NCBI GenBank assembly: GCA_035998445.1 | Contig: DASYHQ010000018.1 | Location: 496,001-560,000, forward strand | Origin: Tepidisphaeraceae bacterium | GTDB taxonomy: Bacteria > Planctomycetota > Phycisphaerae > Tepidisphaerales > Tepidisphaeraceae | Length of the DNA: 64,000 nt | Direction of reading: 5' to 3' | Position numbers and translations under genes: made by a program | The notes under the pieces: generated by a model | The model's database searches: none | Told to the model about the DNA's origin: nothing | The model's input: the letters and a program-made list of their open reading frames with translations, nothing else | Shown: one piece after another, positions 52,374 through 60,993 of the stretch | Layout of the letters: each line of letters begins with the position of its first letter | Position numbering within the stretch: the first letter of the stretch is position 1

Positions 52374-53189
52374 ATGCAGTCGTCCCCTCAATCGATCATG
52401 GAAGCACTCGAGCCGCGCCGTCTGATGGCGGCCACGGTTGAGGGGCTGCGCGTGCTGATCATCACCGCCGACGACACGCCGACCACGGTCGACATCAACG
52501 TCGTGAGCCGGACGACCTTTACGCTGACGATCGACGGTGGCGCGCCGGTCGACTATTCGCTGCGCCGCGTGCGCGGCGTGCGGTTCTTCGGTGGCGCCGG
52601 GGACGACGTCTTCCGCATCAATTCCCTGGCCACCGACCCCGCCAATGGCATCCGCCGCGCCGTGCTGTTCAACCGCAAGGCGGTCATCTGGGGCGGCGAC
52701 GGCAACGACACGATCTACGACGGGTACGGCAACTCGCGCATCAACGGTGGGCTCGGCAACGACACGATCTACGGGGGCGGTGGGTCGGACAACATCGTCG
52801 GCTCGGCCGGTGACGACATCATCTTCGGTGGCCCGCGCGACACCGAGCCCAGCCTGCGCGACGGCAATGACGTGATCTTCGGTGGCTCCGGCAACGATAC
52901 GATCGATGGTGGCCGTGGCAACGACGTGATGTTCGGCCAGGACGGGGACGACATCCTCATCGGCAGCACCAGCCGCGACGCGCTCTACGGCAACGCCGGC
53001 AACGACACGCTGATCGGCGGCCCCGATCGCGACATCCTCTATGCCGGTGGCCAGGACGGCGACATCCTCCAAGACGTCCAGGATCGCGACCGTGCGAACC
53101 GCGGTGAGCTGAAAGGCATGACGCTCTACCTGTCCCGCATCGTCCGCGCCTACGTGCCGGCCGCCATGCAGGCCGACGCCCGCCTGTAG
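52374..53189 (+). CDS. LEPR-XLL protein with RTX-type calcium-binding repeats
   Basis: 271 residues. The N-terminus has the LEPR-XLL signal EALEPRRLMAA (about 10-20), typical of exported planctomycete proteins. A small beta domain (about 25-85) is followed by seven or more GGxGxDxL/I-type nonapeptides (GGDGNDTIYDG, GGLGNDTIYGG, GGRGNDVMFGQ, GNAGNDTLIGG), which fold as a calcium-filled beta roll. Likely cell-surface or secreted. GGAG lies 8 bases before the ATG at 52374; a GTG at 52359 is less suitable. Confidence 0.85.
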   Translation: MQSSPQSIMEALEPRRLMAATVEGLRVLIITADDTPTTVDINVVSRTTFTLTIDGGAPVDYSLRRVRGVRFFGGAGDDVFRINSLATDPANGIRRAVLFNRKAVIWGGDGNDTIYDGYGNSRINGGLGNDTIYGGGGSDNIVGSAGDDIIFGGPRDTEPSLRDGNDVIFGGSGNDTIDGGRGNDVMFGQDGDDILIGSTSRDALYGNAGNDTLIGGPDRDILYAGGQDGDILQDVQDRDRANRGELKGMTLYLSRIVRAYVPAAMQADARL

Positions 53190-53280
53190 GCGGAGCGCTG
53201 ATCTTCGCTAGAACGACCTATCCGAGCGCGTTCATTGCCTTCCGAGGGTTTGAAAGAAGATTGAGCAGCGTCCGCTGCGA

Positions 53281-53422
53281 CCGTGGCATGGGCGTCTCGC
53301 CCATGCATGTCATAAGGCCGGAAGGCGAAATTCATTTCAGCGGTTCGGTCAGCGCGTTACCCAACAAATTGAATCTCCCATTCCCGTCCACACGCATGGG
53401 CGAGAGACGCCCATGCCACGGA
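53281..53422. repeat. Family A REPIN-like pair, copy 8
   Basis: Left unit CATGGGCGTCTCGCCCATG; right unit CATGGGCGAGAGACGCCCAT with a 2-bp GA duplication in the loop. The spacer shares CATTTCAGCGGTTCGGTCAG with the dnaE copy. The left outer flank has GAGGGTTTGAAAGAAGATTG. The gap otherwise shows nothing. Confidence 0.88.
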
Positions 53423-53509
53423 AAGACGGCCGCGAGAGTTCACAGCCCTGGTCTCTGACCTCAGTGCCGAGCGATACTTTGATTTGATCGTCGAACGTGC
53501 AGCCCGCCG

Positions 53510-55303
53510 TCACTTCGCCTTTTCATCCAGCCCGATCGATGTGGCAGCCCCGATTGCCTTTAGCGCCTCTTTCACCGGTTCCGCGGCCAGCGGCTTTTCC
53601 AACAGCGATGCGACGTTCGTCGCGCCGGTGCCGTTGGTCGGGTCGACCGAAAGCTTGGCCGTCGCCGTGGGCACGTGAAGTTTGCCATCGACAAGCGCCA
53701 CGACCCCGGCCGGCGGTTCGGGCAGCGCGGCGGTCCAGCGGTCCACGCCCGTTGCGGGGTCAAGCGCGACTAGCTTTCCACCGGTATAGATCGCGTTGTT
53801 CCCCGTGACGGCGATCAGGTTCGGTGGGTCCATCTCCGTGCGCGTCCAGAGCACCTTGCCGGTCAACGAGTCCAGCCCAAAGGTGGCCGGCGTGTCGAGC
53901 GGCGCCACCACCAGCGCATTGCCCGAGCGGCCGAGACCGGCGGCGTAGCGCTGCACCTGTAGCGGGTGCACCGGGGGCGTCGCGTACTGCCGGCTGCGCA
54001 GTTGGTTGCGAAAGCGCTGCACCTCACCGTCGTCGGCTTCGTTGACGGTGTATGGCCGCGCCCAGAGAAACCGGCCGTTGAACCGGTCGAGCGCGAAGAC
54101 GTGACCCACGCCCGGCGCGACGAACAGCGCATCGCCCGATACGAAGGGCGCACTCTGGTGCCAGTGATGCTCCAGTGGCCGACGGTTGCCGCTGCGGGCG
54201 GTATCGGTGACGTTGCCCAGTGGGGCCAGCCACAGCGAACGGCCACTGGTGATGTCGATGCAGGCGACCATCAACGTCGTGAGCATACCGTTCGTCTGCA
54301 CCCCCGGCGCGTAGACGTAGCGCCCGACGATCGTCGCCGGGCCAACGAAGCGCACGCCATCGTGGGCGCTGTCGCCGTTCGACTGCCACACCGTGCGGCC
54401 ATCACTGGCGCGAATCGCGCGCAGCATGCCGGGCAGGTCGGCGGTCGCGGGCGTGTTGACGACCATGATCTGCGCCGTGCCCATACCGCTCAGCACCGCA
54501 GGTGACAGGACCGGACCCCGGCCCGCCCCACCTGGAAGTGGCGCGCCGGCGGCGATGTCGTCGGGCTCGCCCCAGGTGTTCGTCCAGAGCACGGCGTCGC
54601 CCTTCAGCGCCACGACACCAGCAGGCCCACTGATGAACGTCGTGTCGCCGACGGTTACCGGTAGCACGCGGGCCAGTTGCAGCTTCTTCGGATCACCGAA
54701 CCAAGGCGTCGCGACCGCAACAGGCGTCGCCGTCGCCGCGGGCTGCTTGCCCGATGCGCCCGATTGGCGAGGGTCGTTGGACCAACCGGCCTGCCTGGCC
54801 ATGTCGTAGAACGCGTCGGCATTTGCCGGATCGCCCCACGCCAGCGCTCGATCTCCGACAAGCGCCAGGGCGGCGCCCATATCGGCAGTGAGCGGCACCG
54901 CGCGGATGCGGGCGTACAACTCCAACGGTGACGCCGTCCCCCCCTCGGCCGCCGCCCGAACCGCCGGCAGCACCGCGAACGATGGGCCGTCGAGGTTCCT
55001 GTTCGGATCCACCGTGCTCATCAACGCGGTCCGTTGCTCGGCCGGCAGGCCGTACAACCACCCCGCCATTGATTGCACTGACCCATCTTCCTGATGCACG
55101 ATGCCCCCACCGGAACCTGCCCAAAGGTCGTTCAGCCGGGCGACGGCCCCGGCGCTGGCGTCCTGAGCCTCCAGCGACAGCACCGCGATCTGATTCATCA
55201 GGCCCGGCGTCTCCTCGACCGGATCGAAGCCGGCAAAGGTGGAAGTGGACGCGTTGGCGCTGATGACGCTGGCAATGATGGCAAAGCGGAACGTGCGCTT
55301 CAT
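53510..55303 (-). CDS. Secreted PQQ-binding-like beta-propeller protein
   Basis: 597 residues. A signal peptide (about 1-24) is followed by a helical N-terminal part and then a propeller-type region (about 210-580) with WD/PQQ-like strands such as GDAVLWTNTWG, DGRTVWQSNGD, FNGRFLWARPY, TGKVLWTRTEM and TGVDRWTAALP. Such proteins are usually periplasmic scaffolds; those with a free active site bind PQQ. I see no PQQ-dependent alcohol-dehydrogenase catalytic motif, so a scaffold role is more likely. AAGGAAG lies about 9 bases before the ATG at 55303. Confidence 0.82.
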   Translation of the reverse strand: MKRTFRFAIIASVISANASTSTFAGFDPVEETPGLMNQIAVLSLEAQDASAGAVARLNDLWAGSGGGIVHQEDGSVQSMAGWLYGLPAEQRTALMSTVDPNRNLDGPSFAVLPAVRAAAEGGTASPLELYARIRAVPLTADMGAALALVGDRALAWGDPANADAFYDMARQAGWSNDPRQSGASGKQPAATATPVAVATPWFGDPKKLQLARVLPVTVGDTTFISGPAGVVALKGDAVLWTNTWGEPDDIAAGAPLPGGAGRGPVLSPAVLSGMGTAQIMVVNTPATADLPGMLRAIRASDGRTVWQSNGDSAHDGVRFVGPATIVGRYVYAPGVQTNGMLTTLMVACIDITSGRSLWLAPLGNVTDTARSGNRRPLEHHWHQSAPFVSGDALFVAPGVGHVFALDRFNGRFLWARPYTVNEADDGEVQRFRNQLRSRQYATPPVHPLQVQRYAAGLGRSGNALVVAPLDTPATFGLDSLTGKVLWTRTEMDPPNLIAVTGNNAIYTGGKLVALDPATGVDRWTAALPEPPAGVVALVDGKLHVPTATAKLSVDPTNGTGATNVASLLEKPLAAEPVKEALKAIGAATSIGLDEKAK

Positions 55304-55410
55304 CGGGTGCTGCTTCCTTGTTGAATGCTGATGCGAACGATCAACCAGACCTATGACAGTACCCGTTTCGTCGGCATCGGTTGAATGACGTCGATGCGCC
55401 GCGAAACAGA

Positions 55411-55439
55411 AATGCCCCGGGAGTTAGTCCCAGGGCATT
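55411..55439 (-). terminator. Terminator-like hairpin after the AraC gene
   Basis: AATGCCCCGGGA pairs with TCCCAGGGCATT (one mismatch) over a 5-base loop. On the minus strand TTTCTG follows. It lies 42 bases beyond the AraC-type stop codon; the T tract is short. Confidence 0.55.
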
Positions 55440-55480
55440 CCAGGTCAATGAATTTAACCGTCGCGCGACGCGATCAAGTC

Positions 55481-56662
55481 CTACCGCCCACGGCGACGGT
55501 CCAGCGCCATGCGGCGCCAGCGGGTGGGCGTCTGGCCCGTGGCCTGCTTGAACCGGCTGGTGAAGTGGCTCTGATGCGCAAATCCACCGTCGGCGGCGAT
55601 CGTCGCGAGGTCCTTCGACCCGGCCAGCAGTTCCTTCTTCGCGTCGGCGATCTGGCAGTCGAGCATGTAGTGCTTCGGCGTCAGGCCCAGCAAGTCGCTG
55701 AACCGGCGATGGAAGTGGAACGGGCTCAGGTGCACCGTCTTGGCGGTATCGACCAAGGTCGGGCTCTTGCGGAACTCGTTGTACATGAAGCGCAGCGCCG
55801 GGATGAGCCGAGACAACTCGGGATCGGCCACCACGTCGGCGGTGCGAAGCGAGGCCAGTTCGGTCGGTTCCGGTTGGGCAAAGAAGCCCACGAACCGCCC
55901 GCCACCCAACGCGGGATAGTTGTTATACGTAACAGCGCGATACGTCAGGGAATCACCGTCGGCGTCGGTCACCAGGATGCGATCGCCAACGATGTCGTCA
56001 GTCGTCGCCTGCGCCAACCGGTTGATGGCCAAGTGGGCCATGCGCGCCCGCGACTCCTGGTCAAACTGGGAAGGCTGGCTGAACTCCAGTGGGACCCCGT
56101 CGGCGTTAAATAGCGCAAGACGCAGGCCGTTTTCCGGAATCTCGGTCAGCTCAACCGTCGCCATCCGCTCGACGCGGGTACCGGCGGCCAACTCGTCGAG
56201 GCGGCCCGCAAACTCAGCAAGGCACTCGAGTTCCTCTTCGGTGAATGGTCCCTCTTCTGAACGGTAAATGTGCAGCGCCCCGGGATACCCCACCAGCAAC
56301 GGCGCCTGCAGCGGCAGGATCGCGACGTGGCGGAAGGCGAGTGGCGTCATGAACGCCGTGCTGAAGTCGTCGGACTCGGCCGAGCGAACGACCGTCTCAC
56401 GCGTGCGCATCGCCTGCCAAGTGTAAACGTCCACCCGCTGCCCCGCGCGGTCGTACGTCCGCTGGACGGCCTCGTTAAGGCGTTGGGGCTGAATGATTTG
56501 CAGCGTGCCGCGCAACAGCGTTGCCACGACGAACGCCTCGGTGAACGAGACGCTTCGACGCAAGTGGTCGAACAGTTGACGGTACGAAACCTGATCGGGC
56601 TTGGTCGACTCAAGGTACTGAATAGCTTGCACGGGGCGACAGCGTGTGATTAGCGAAGTCAT
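55481..56662 (-). CDS. AraC-family transcriptional regulator with a sensor-like N-terminus
   Basis: 393 residues. The C-terminal AraC helix-turn-helix domain spans about 290-385: TAKTVHLSPFHFHRRFSDLLG, split around the first HTH, and IAADGGFAHQSHFTSRFKQA around the second. The N-terminal 280 residues resemble a GAF/PAS-like ligand domain but cannot be named. Two ATG-rich AT regions lie upstream. Target genes and ligand are unknown; the PQQ-propeller gene downstream on the same strand is a candidate target by position only. Confidence 0.85.
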   Translation of the reverse strand: MTSLITRCRPVQAIQYLESTKPDQVSYRQLFDHLRRSVSFTEAFVVATLLRGTLQIIQPQRLNEAVQRTYDRAGQRVDVYTWQAMRTRETVVRSAESDDFSTAFMTPLAFRHVAILPLQAPLLVGYPGALHIYRSEEGPFTEEELECLAEFAGRLDELAAGTRVERMATVELTEIPENGLRLALFNADGVPLEFSQPSQFDQESRARMAHLAINRLAQATTDDIVGDRILVTDADGDSLTYRAVTYNNYPALGGGRFVGFFAQPEPTELASLRTADVVADPELSRLIPALRFMYNEFRKSPTLVDTAKTVHLSPFHFHRRFSDLLGLTPKHYMLDCQIADAKKELLAGSKDLATIAADGGFAHQSHFTSRFKQATGQTPTRWRRMALDRRRGR

Positions 56663-57138
56663 GATTATTGAATTACGAACCTATTCGGGCCTGAAAATGC
56701 TTTTATGCCTAACTACTTTGTAGGCACTAAGAAACTTGCATCAAGTGACGGAGACAAATTAGACAACATTACAATAAAGCCCCCGTCTTCACATCTTGAT
56801 GCACTGCACTAAATGATAGGCATGATGCAACGTACAAAGTCGCCATATATCTGAAAAAGTTAACCTATAGCTGAGCTCGCCTTCAACGCGCTCGGGCATT
56901 ACGCGAACGCCTAAGATAGATTCAAATAAAACTACGGCAATACCAAGCCTGTAGCTTTGCTGCATCATTTTTCGAGCTTGGCAGCCACGCAGTGTTGCAC
57001 GAACGCCACATGCTGAATAATCGGTTTTCTAGGGATGTTGGGAACAGGGCGAATCCACCCATGCTCGGCACATTTGGCGGTACACTTTACCGGCCAAAGC
57101 CACGGCACGTAAATTGTTACTGCCGAGCGGAGGGTTTT
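56663..57138. other. AT-rich control-like region
   Basis: The first 330 bp are far more AT-rich than the rest of the window and contain small inverted pairs (GCCTA/TAGGC near 56710; TGCATC and GATGCA words). No ORF is credible except the 29-residue one starting at 57139. It probably holds promoters for the AraC gene (minus) and the small ORF (plus). Confidence 0.5.
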
Positions 57139-57228
57139 ATGCTCAACTCAACTCTTAGCCCGCTGTTCTGGGACAAGAAGCTCCGCATCGCTGTGCTCAC
57201 GCTCGCGACCTTCGCCGCTTTGTGCTAA
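57139..57228 (+). CDS. 29-residue membrane-peptide candidate
   Basis: The ATG at 57139 has a near-perfect Shine-Dalgarno (GGAGGG, 5 bases upstream). It translates as MLNSTLSPLFWDKKLRIAVL followed by a hydrophobic stretch (TLATFAALC). One short membrane helix with a DKK anchor. It precedes the convergent fur stop by 86 bp. The strength of the ribosome-binding site is the main evidence. Confidence 0.5.
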   Translation: MLNSTLSPLFWDKKLRIAVLTLATFAALC

Positions 57229-57313
57229 GTCGCCACCCGCAGGCGCCTGTTACGCCACCCACTGGTAATGGCAAGCTGGGTCGGGACGGGCCGCGCCTTA
57301 CCCCCTGCCGGCT

Positions 57314-57841
57314 TTAGTCTTTGACAGCCCCTTTTCCCTTCTGCTCGGCCTTGCCTTCCGGACTTAACCCGAAGATATGGAACTGGTGCGACAGCGGGTC
57401 AAACCCATGTTGGGCGCAGATCTCGTCGCGCAGCGCCTTGAGCCGATCGCTGCTGAACTCGATCACTCGCCCCGTGGCGACGCAGATCAGGTAGTCGTGC
57501 GTCTGCCGACCGACGATCACCTCGTAGTAGCTCTGCTTGTTGTCGAAGAAAACCTGCTTCAGGATGCCGGCGTCCTGCAGGTGGCTGAGCGTACGGTACA
57601 CGGTCGCCCGGCTCACATCGTGGCCGAGGCCCTTTAGATCGTCGGCCAACTGATCGGCCTCGAATAGGCCGGTCCGCCGTAGGACGGTGTCGAGCATGGC
57701 GGCGCGCTCGGGGGTAAACTTGAGCTTCTGCCCGTGCAGGTATCGCCGAAAGAGCGCGCAGACCGGTTCGTACGGCAGCGCTTCCTGTCGGGGCGTCCGC
57801 ATCTTCGGAAGATTGGGCAGAATGTGGGGTGCGTTGGCCAT
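57314..57841 (-). CDS. fur: Fur-family metalloregulator with altered metal sites
   Basis: 175 residues. The N-terminal winged helix (about 30-105: RAAMLDTVLRRTGLFEADQL, HDVSRATVYRTLSHLQDAG) and the dimerisation part (HDYLICVATGRVIEF, LRDEICAQHGFDPLSHQFHI) are clear. Compared with classical Fur, HHDH is THDY, the CxxC after LIC is CVAT (one Cys only), and the C-terminal CxxxxC is gone. So the structural zinc site is probably absent and metal choice may differ. Fur, PerR, Zur or a divergent member are all possible. Confidence 0.82.
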   Translation of the reverse strand: MANAPHILPNLPKMRTPRQEALPYEPVCALFRRYLHGQKLKFTPERAAMLDTVLRRTGLFEADQLADDLKGLGHDVSRATVYRTLSHLQDAGILKQVFFDNKQSYYEVIVGRQTHDYLICVATGRVIEFSSDRLKALRDEICAQHGFDPLSHQFHIFGLSPEGKAEQKGKGAVKD

Positions 57842-57929
57842 GACGACAAAGTGTAGGCGTGCGTCGACATTGCAGCAAACCGCGCGGGATGCGGACGCGC
57901 CTGCACGACCGGGAAAGCGATTCGGTCGT

Positions 57930-58065
57930 CTCGTGGCGGGGGCGTCTCGCCATGCATGCGGGCTGAAATGAAAGATGCGTTTGGTTGGCTGCAGCGCCGA
58001 ACAGGCGACAAGTCACAAGATCAATCTTCTGGCCTCACAGCATGCGTAAGCGAGCCGCTCTCGCC
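57930..58065. repeat. Degenerate family A pair, copy 9
   Basis: The left unit is GGGGGCGTCTCGCCATGCAT and the right GCATGCGTAAGCGAGCCGCT, both worn. The spacer still matches other copies (GATGCGTTTGGTTGGCTGCA). Next to it comes the infC terminator. Confidence 0.6.
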
Positions 58066-58097
58066 AAAATCGAAGTTTCAACGCACGTCATCCCAAC

Positions 58098-58130
58098 AAA
58101 AAAGCCGTCCCTGATTTCAGGGACGGCTTT
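58098..58130 (-). terminator. Intrinsic terminator of infC
   Basis: AAAGCCGTCCCTGA pairs perfectly with TCAGGGACGGCTTT over a 2-base loop. On the minus strand a run of six T follows. It lies 27 bases after the infC stop. Confidence 0.9.
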
Positions 58131-58156
58131 CGGTTCTGTCGATCTCGATTGCTCGC

Positions 58157-58966
58157 TTACCGATTCGCCGGCTCGGGCTCCGGCCGCGGGGTCGCGGGGG
58201 CGATGGTCGGGCCGGTGGTGCCGCGCGGGGCGACCGGCAGGTTGGCGACGGGGTTAACCGACTGGCCCGGCCGGGGCGCAACGGGCAGGTTGGCAACAGG
58301 GTTGGCCGATTGCCCGGGCCGTGGGGCAACCGGGGCATTCACCTGACCCGGGCGCGGCGGCAGGTTCAACCCGCTGCCCGTGCCACTGAACCCACCACGC
58401 GCCGCCTGCGGGGCCGTGCCGGTGTTCACCACCGGGGGCTTGGCGCCGGGGGCCTTGTGGTCCGGCTGCAGCACAAGCGTCATCCGGCGCCCTTCCATCT
58501 TGGCGTCGCGCTCGATCTTGCTCACCGGCCAGAGTTCCGTCTTGATCTTCGTGAAGATGTCGCGGCCCAGGTCGATGTGCGCCATCTCGCGCCCGCGGAA
58601 CTGCAGTGTGAACTGCACCTTGTTCCCTTCCTTCAGGAACTCGCGGGCGTGGTTGATCTTGATCATCAAATCGTGGTCGCCGATCTTCACCGTCTTGAAC
58701 TTCAGCTCCTTCAGCTGACCGGCCTTCGAGCTGGCGCGCGACTTGTCTTCCTTCTTCTGCTGCTGGTAGCGCCACTTCCCGTAATCCATGATGCGGCAGA
58801 CGGGTGGACGCGCGGTCGGGGCGACCTCGACAAGGTCCAGACCCGCCTCGTTCGCCATTCGCAACGCGTCGGCGGTCGAGACGATGCCAACCTGTTCTTC
58901 TTTGTCGTTGATCAGGCGAATCGGCGAAATGCGGATCTGGTGGTTGTGTCGGAATTGGGTAGAAAT
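58157..58966 (-). CDS. infC: Translation initiation factor IF-3, AUU start, C-terminal extension
   Basis: 269 residues if the start is the ATT at 58966. The frame upstream of the first NTG (TTG at 58864) reads ISTQFRHNHQIRISPIRLIN and DKEEQVGIVSTADAL, the conserved IF-3 N-terminus. AGGAG lies 9 bases before the ATT. A TAG is five codons upstream, with no ATG, GTG or TTG between. IF-3 frees the 30S subunit and checks the start codon; an AUU start is the known basis of its self-control in Escherichia coli. The usual C-terminal domain ends near residue 200 (RMTLVLQPD). About 70 further residues are Pro/Ala/Gly-rich with repeated VANLPVAPRPGQS. rpmI and rplT do not follow. Confidence 0.93.
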   Translation of the reverse strand: MSTQFRHNHQIRISPIRLINDKEEQVGIVSTADALRMANEAGLDLVEVAPTARPPVCRIMDYGKWRYQQQKKEDKSRASSKAGQLKELKFKTVKIGDHDLMIKINHAREFLKEGNKVQFTLQFRGREMAHIDLGRDIFTKIKTELWPVSKIERDAKMEGRRMTLVLQPDHKAPGAKPPVVNTGTAPQAARGGFSGTGSGLNLPPRPGQVNAPVAPRPGQSANPVANLPVAPRPGQSVNPVANLPVAPRGTTGPTIAPATPRPEPEPANR

Positions 58967-59246
58967 GGCGAAGCTCTCCTAAGGGCAGTCAGTTTGGCCT
59001 AAAAGCGGCCCGCATGACCGAACATCGGCACACGCGACTCATTCTAGGCACAAATGCACCTAGCGGACGGCCCCGTGGGACGCCCGTGTCAAATTAAATA
59101 TGCTCCCGGGTTCGGAAAAGTTCAAGGTTAATTTCCGGTTCCTGCCGATTTGCACAAACTTTCTGCGTAAAGCGACCAGCTTCCGACCATTTTCGACGCC
59201 CTGCCGGAACGACCTTTGCACCTCGTGCGAGCCAAAGGAGTTTCCC

Positions 59247-59816
59247 ATGCATCCTGCCCAACTCAGCTATGAATTGCGGAACGAGACGAGCCCCGACTTG
59301 ACGCGTCGCCGATGGATCATCGGGCTGTCGTTGCTGGGGGTCGCGGCCGGAAAGATCGTCGGCGCCTACCAGACCGGCATCCTCAGGCGGTTGCCCGACC
59401 TGCCCTTCTGGCCGTTCGATTCCAATCGCGTGAACGCCTCCGACTACGCCTACAGCCGCGGCCAGATGCCCGACGGGTTGCCGATGATCGTGAACCTCGG
59501 CATCACCGCCTGCCTCGCCGGTGCCGGTGGGAAGTACCGCGCCGAAGATAACCCTGCGTTGCCCATCGCCACCACCGCCAAGGCAATTGCTGACCTCGCG
59601 GTCACTGCAAAGCTCGGGCAGGAGGAATGGCGTGAGAACAAGGCCCTGTGCGCCTACTGCCAAGCCGCTACTGTGGCGTCGGCCGCGGTGCTGGTGTTGT
59701 CGTTGCCGGAGACGATTCGGGCGCTGAAGTCGATCACCGGTCCGAAACCAGCGCAACCGGCGCGGCGTACGGTTCGCGCCATCGTCGGCCGCACCCGAGC
59801 TATGATGAACGCTTAA
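59247..59816 (+). CDS. VKOR-like membrane protein with CxxC
   Basis: 189 residues. After a charged N-terminus comes one hydrophobic stretch (about 23-42), then a conserved-looking loop (PFDSNRVNASDYAYSRGQMP), a second hydrophobic stretch (about 83-98), and a C-terminal helix carrying LCAYCQAATVASAAVLVLS. This pattern and the CxxC fit the vitamin-K-epoxide-reductase-like family, which passes electrons to or from membrane quinone and helps make disulfides. AAAGGAG lies 6 bases before the ATG at 59247. No DsbA-like partner is adjacent. Confidence 0.7.
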   Translation: MHPAQLSYELRNETSPDLTRRRWIIGLSLLGVAAGKIVGAYQTGILRRLPDLPFWPFDSNRVNASDYAYSRGQMPDGLPMIVNLGITACLAGAGGKYRAEDNPALPIATTAKAIADLAVTAKLGQEEWRENKALCAYCQAATVASAAVLVLSLPETIRALKSITGPKPAQPARRTVRAIVGRTRAMMNA

Positions 59817-59836
59817 CACCCCAAGATTGGCGGCAC

Positions 59837-59880
59837 GCTCTTCCCGTGGCTGGGCGTCTCGCCCATGCCACGGGAAGAGC
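59837..59880. repeat. Single family A hairpin with long outer arms
   Basis: GCTCTTCCCGTGGC and GCCACGGGAAGAGC (14-bp perfect) enclose GGGCGTCTCGCCC. The unit is alone (no partner at about 100 bp). It lies 20 bases after the VKOR-like stop, between convergent genes, and could act at both 3' ends. Confidence 0.85.
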
Positions 59881-59895
59881 CGATTTGGTCGGACC

Positions 59896-60891
59896 TCACC
59901 ATTTCTGATGCACCTGCCCGCGCACGTGGCGATCATAGATCTGCTCGATCGCCTTCATTTGTAGATCCGACAGAGCGGGTAGATCGCTCGCCGATACGTT
60001 GTCGTCGACCTGGTCCGCCCGCTTGGCGCCGGGGATCGCGCAGCTGACCGCCTCGTGCATCAGGATCCACCGCAGCGCGAACGCTGCCATCGAAACGCCG
60101 GGCGGCAGGAGCGACTTCAACTCCTCCACCGCGGCAAGGGCCGCGTCGAAGTCCTCCAGGCCGCTGAACGTTTCGCCGACGTCGAACGCCTTCCCATGGC
60201 GGTTGAAGTTGCGGTGATCGTCGCGGGCGAACTGCGTATCGCGCGTGATCTTGCCGGTCAGTAAGCCGCTGGCCAACGGCACGCGTGCCAGAATGCCCAC
60301 GTTCCGCCGTTGCGCTTCCCCGAAGAACAGTTCCACCGGCCGAAGGCGGAAGGCGTTGAAGATGATCTGCACGCTGGCGACGATGTCGTAGTTGATCGCC
60401 TTCAGCGCTTCCTCCACCTTCTCCACGCTAACGCCCCAGTGCCGCACCTTCCCCTTGCGCGTGATGTCGGCCAGCCCATCAAACAGGGCAGGATCGTAAT
60501 AGACGGCCGTCGGTGGGCAGTGCAGTTGCACGAGGTCGAGACAGTCCGTCTGCAGGTTCTGCAAGCTGCGGTCGACGAACGCCTCGATGTTCGCCGGCGT
60601 GTACCCCGCTGGCACGTGCGGGTTCAGCCGCCGACCGGCCTTGGTGGCGACCTTGAACTGGCCGGGGCGTTCCTTGGCCAGCTTGGCGATCAACCGTTCG
60701 CTATGACCGTCGCCATAGACGTCGGCGGTGTCGATGAAGTTCACGCCAAGGTCGAGCGCGCGGCGCATCGCGTTCAGCGACTCGTCGTCGTTAACGCTGC
60801 CCCACGAGCCGCCCACGGCCCAGGCGCCGAAGGAGATCGTCGAAACGGAATAACCGGTCCTGCCAAGCGTGCGATACTGCATGCGCGGCAT
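59896..60891 (-). CDS. Aldo/keto reductase
   Basis: 331 residues. A TIM-barrel NADPH-dependent oxidoreductase. The catalytic tetrad is visible: Asp in DTADVYGDG near 53, Tyr in the same block, Lys in VATKAGR near 82, and His in LVQLHCPP near 122. The C-terminal NADP-binding part is AIPGAKRADQVDDN near 290. The substrate is unknown. The ATG at 60891 is used; one at 60882 (MQYRTLGRTG) is equally likely and closer to the family start. A single gene. Confidence 0.92.
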   Translation of the reverse strand: MPRMQYRTLGRTGYSVSTISFGAWAVGGSWGSVNDDESLNAMRRALDLGVNFIDTADVYGDGHSERLIAKLAKERPGQFKVATKAGRRLNPHVPAGYTPANIEAFVDRSLQNLQTDCLDLVQLHCPPTAVYYDPALFDGLADITRKGKVRHWGVSVEKVEEALKAINYDIVASVQIIFNAFRLRPVELFFGEAQRRNVGILARVPLASGLLTGKITRDTQFARDDHRNFNRHGKAFDVGETFSGLEDFDAALAAVEELKSLLPPGVSMAAFALRWILMHEAVSCAIPGAKRADQVDDNVSASDLPALSDLQMKAIEQIYDRHVRGQVHQKW

Positions 60892-60993
60892 GGTACAGCG
60901 ATGCCGGCGGGTTGTCGTTGGCGCACTTGTTCAAGTCACGCAAGCACATCGTCATCCTGAGAGGGTTTAGGAACACGTTCGCGTTCGCCTTTC

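Noticed and set aside
55094-56113. Plus-strand ORFs opposite the PQQ-propeller and AraC genes
   Set aside because: Antisense shadows of genes with clear signal peptide or helix-turn-helix motifs.
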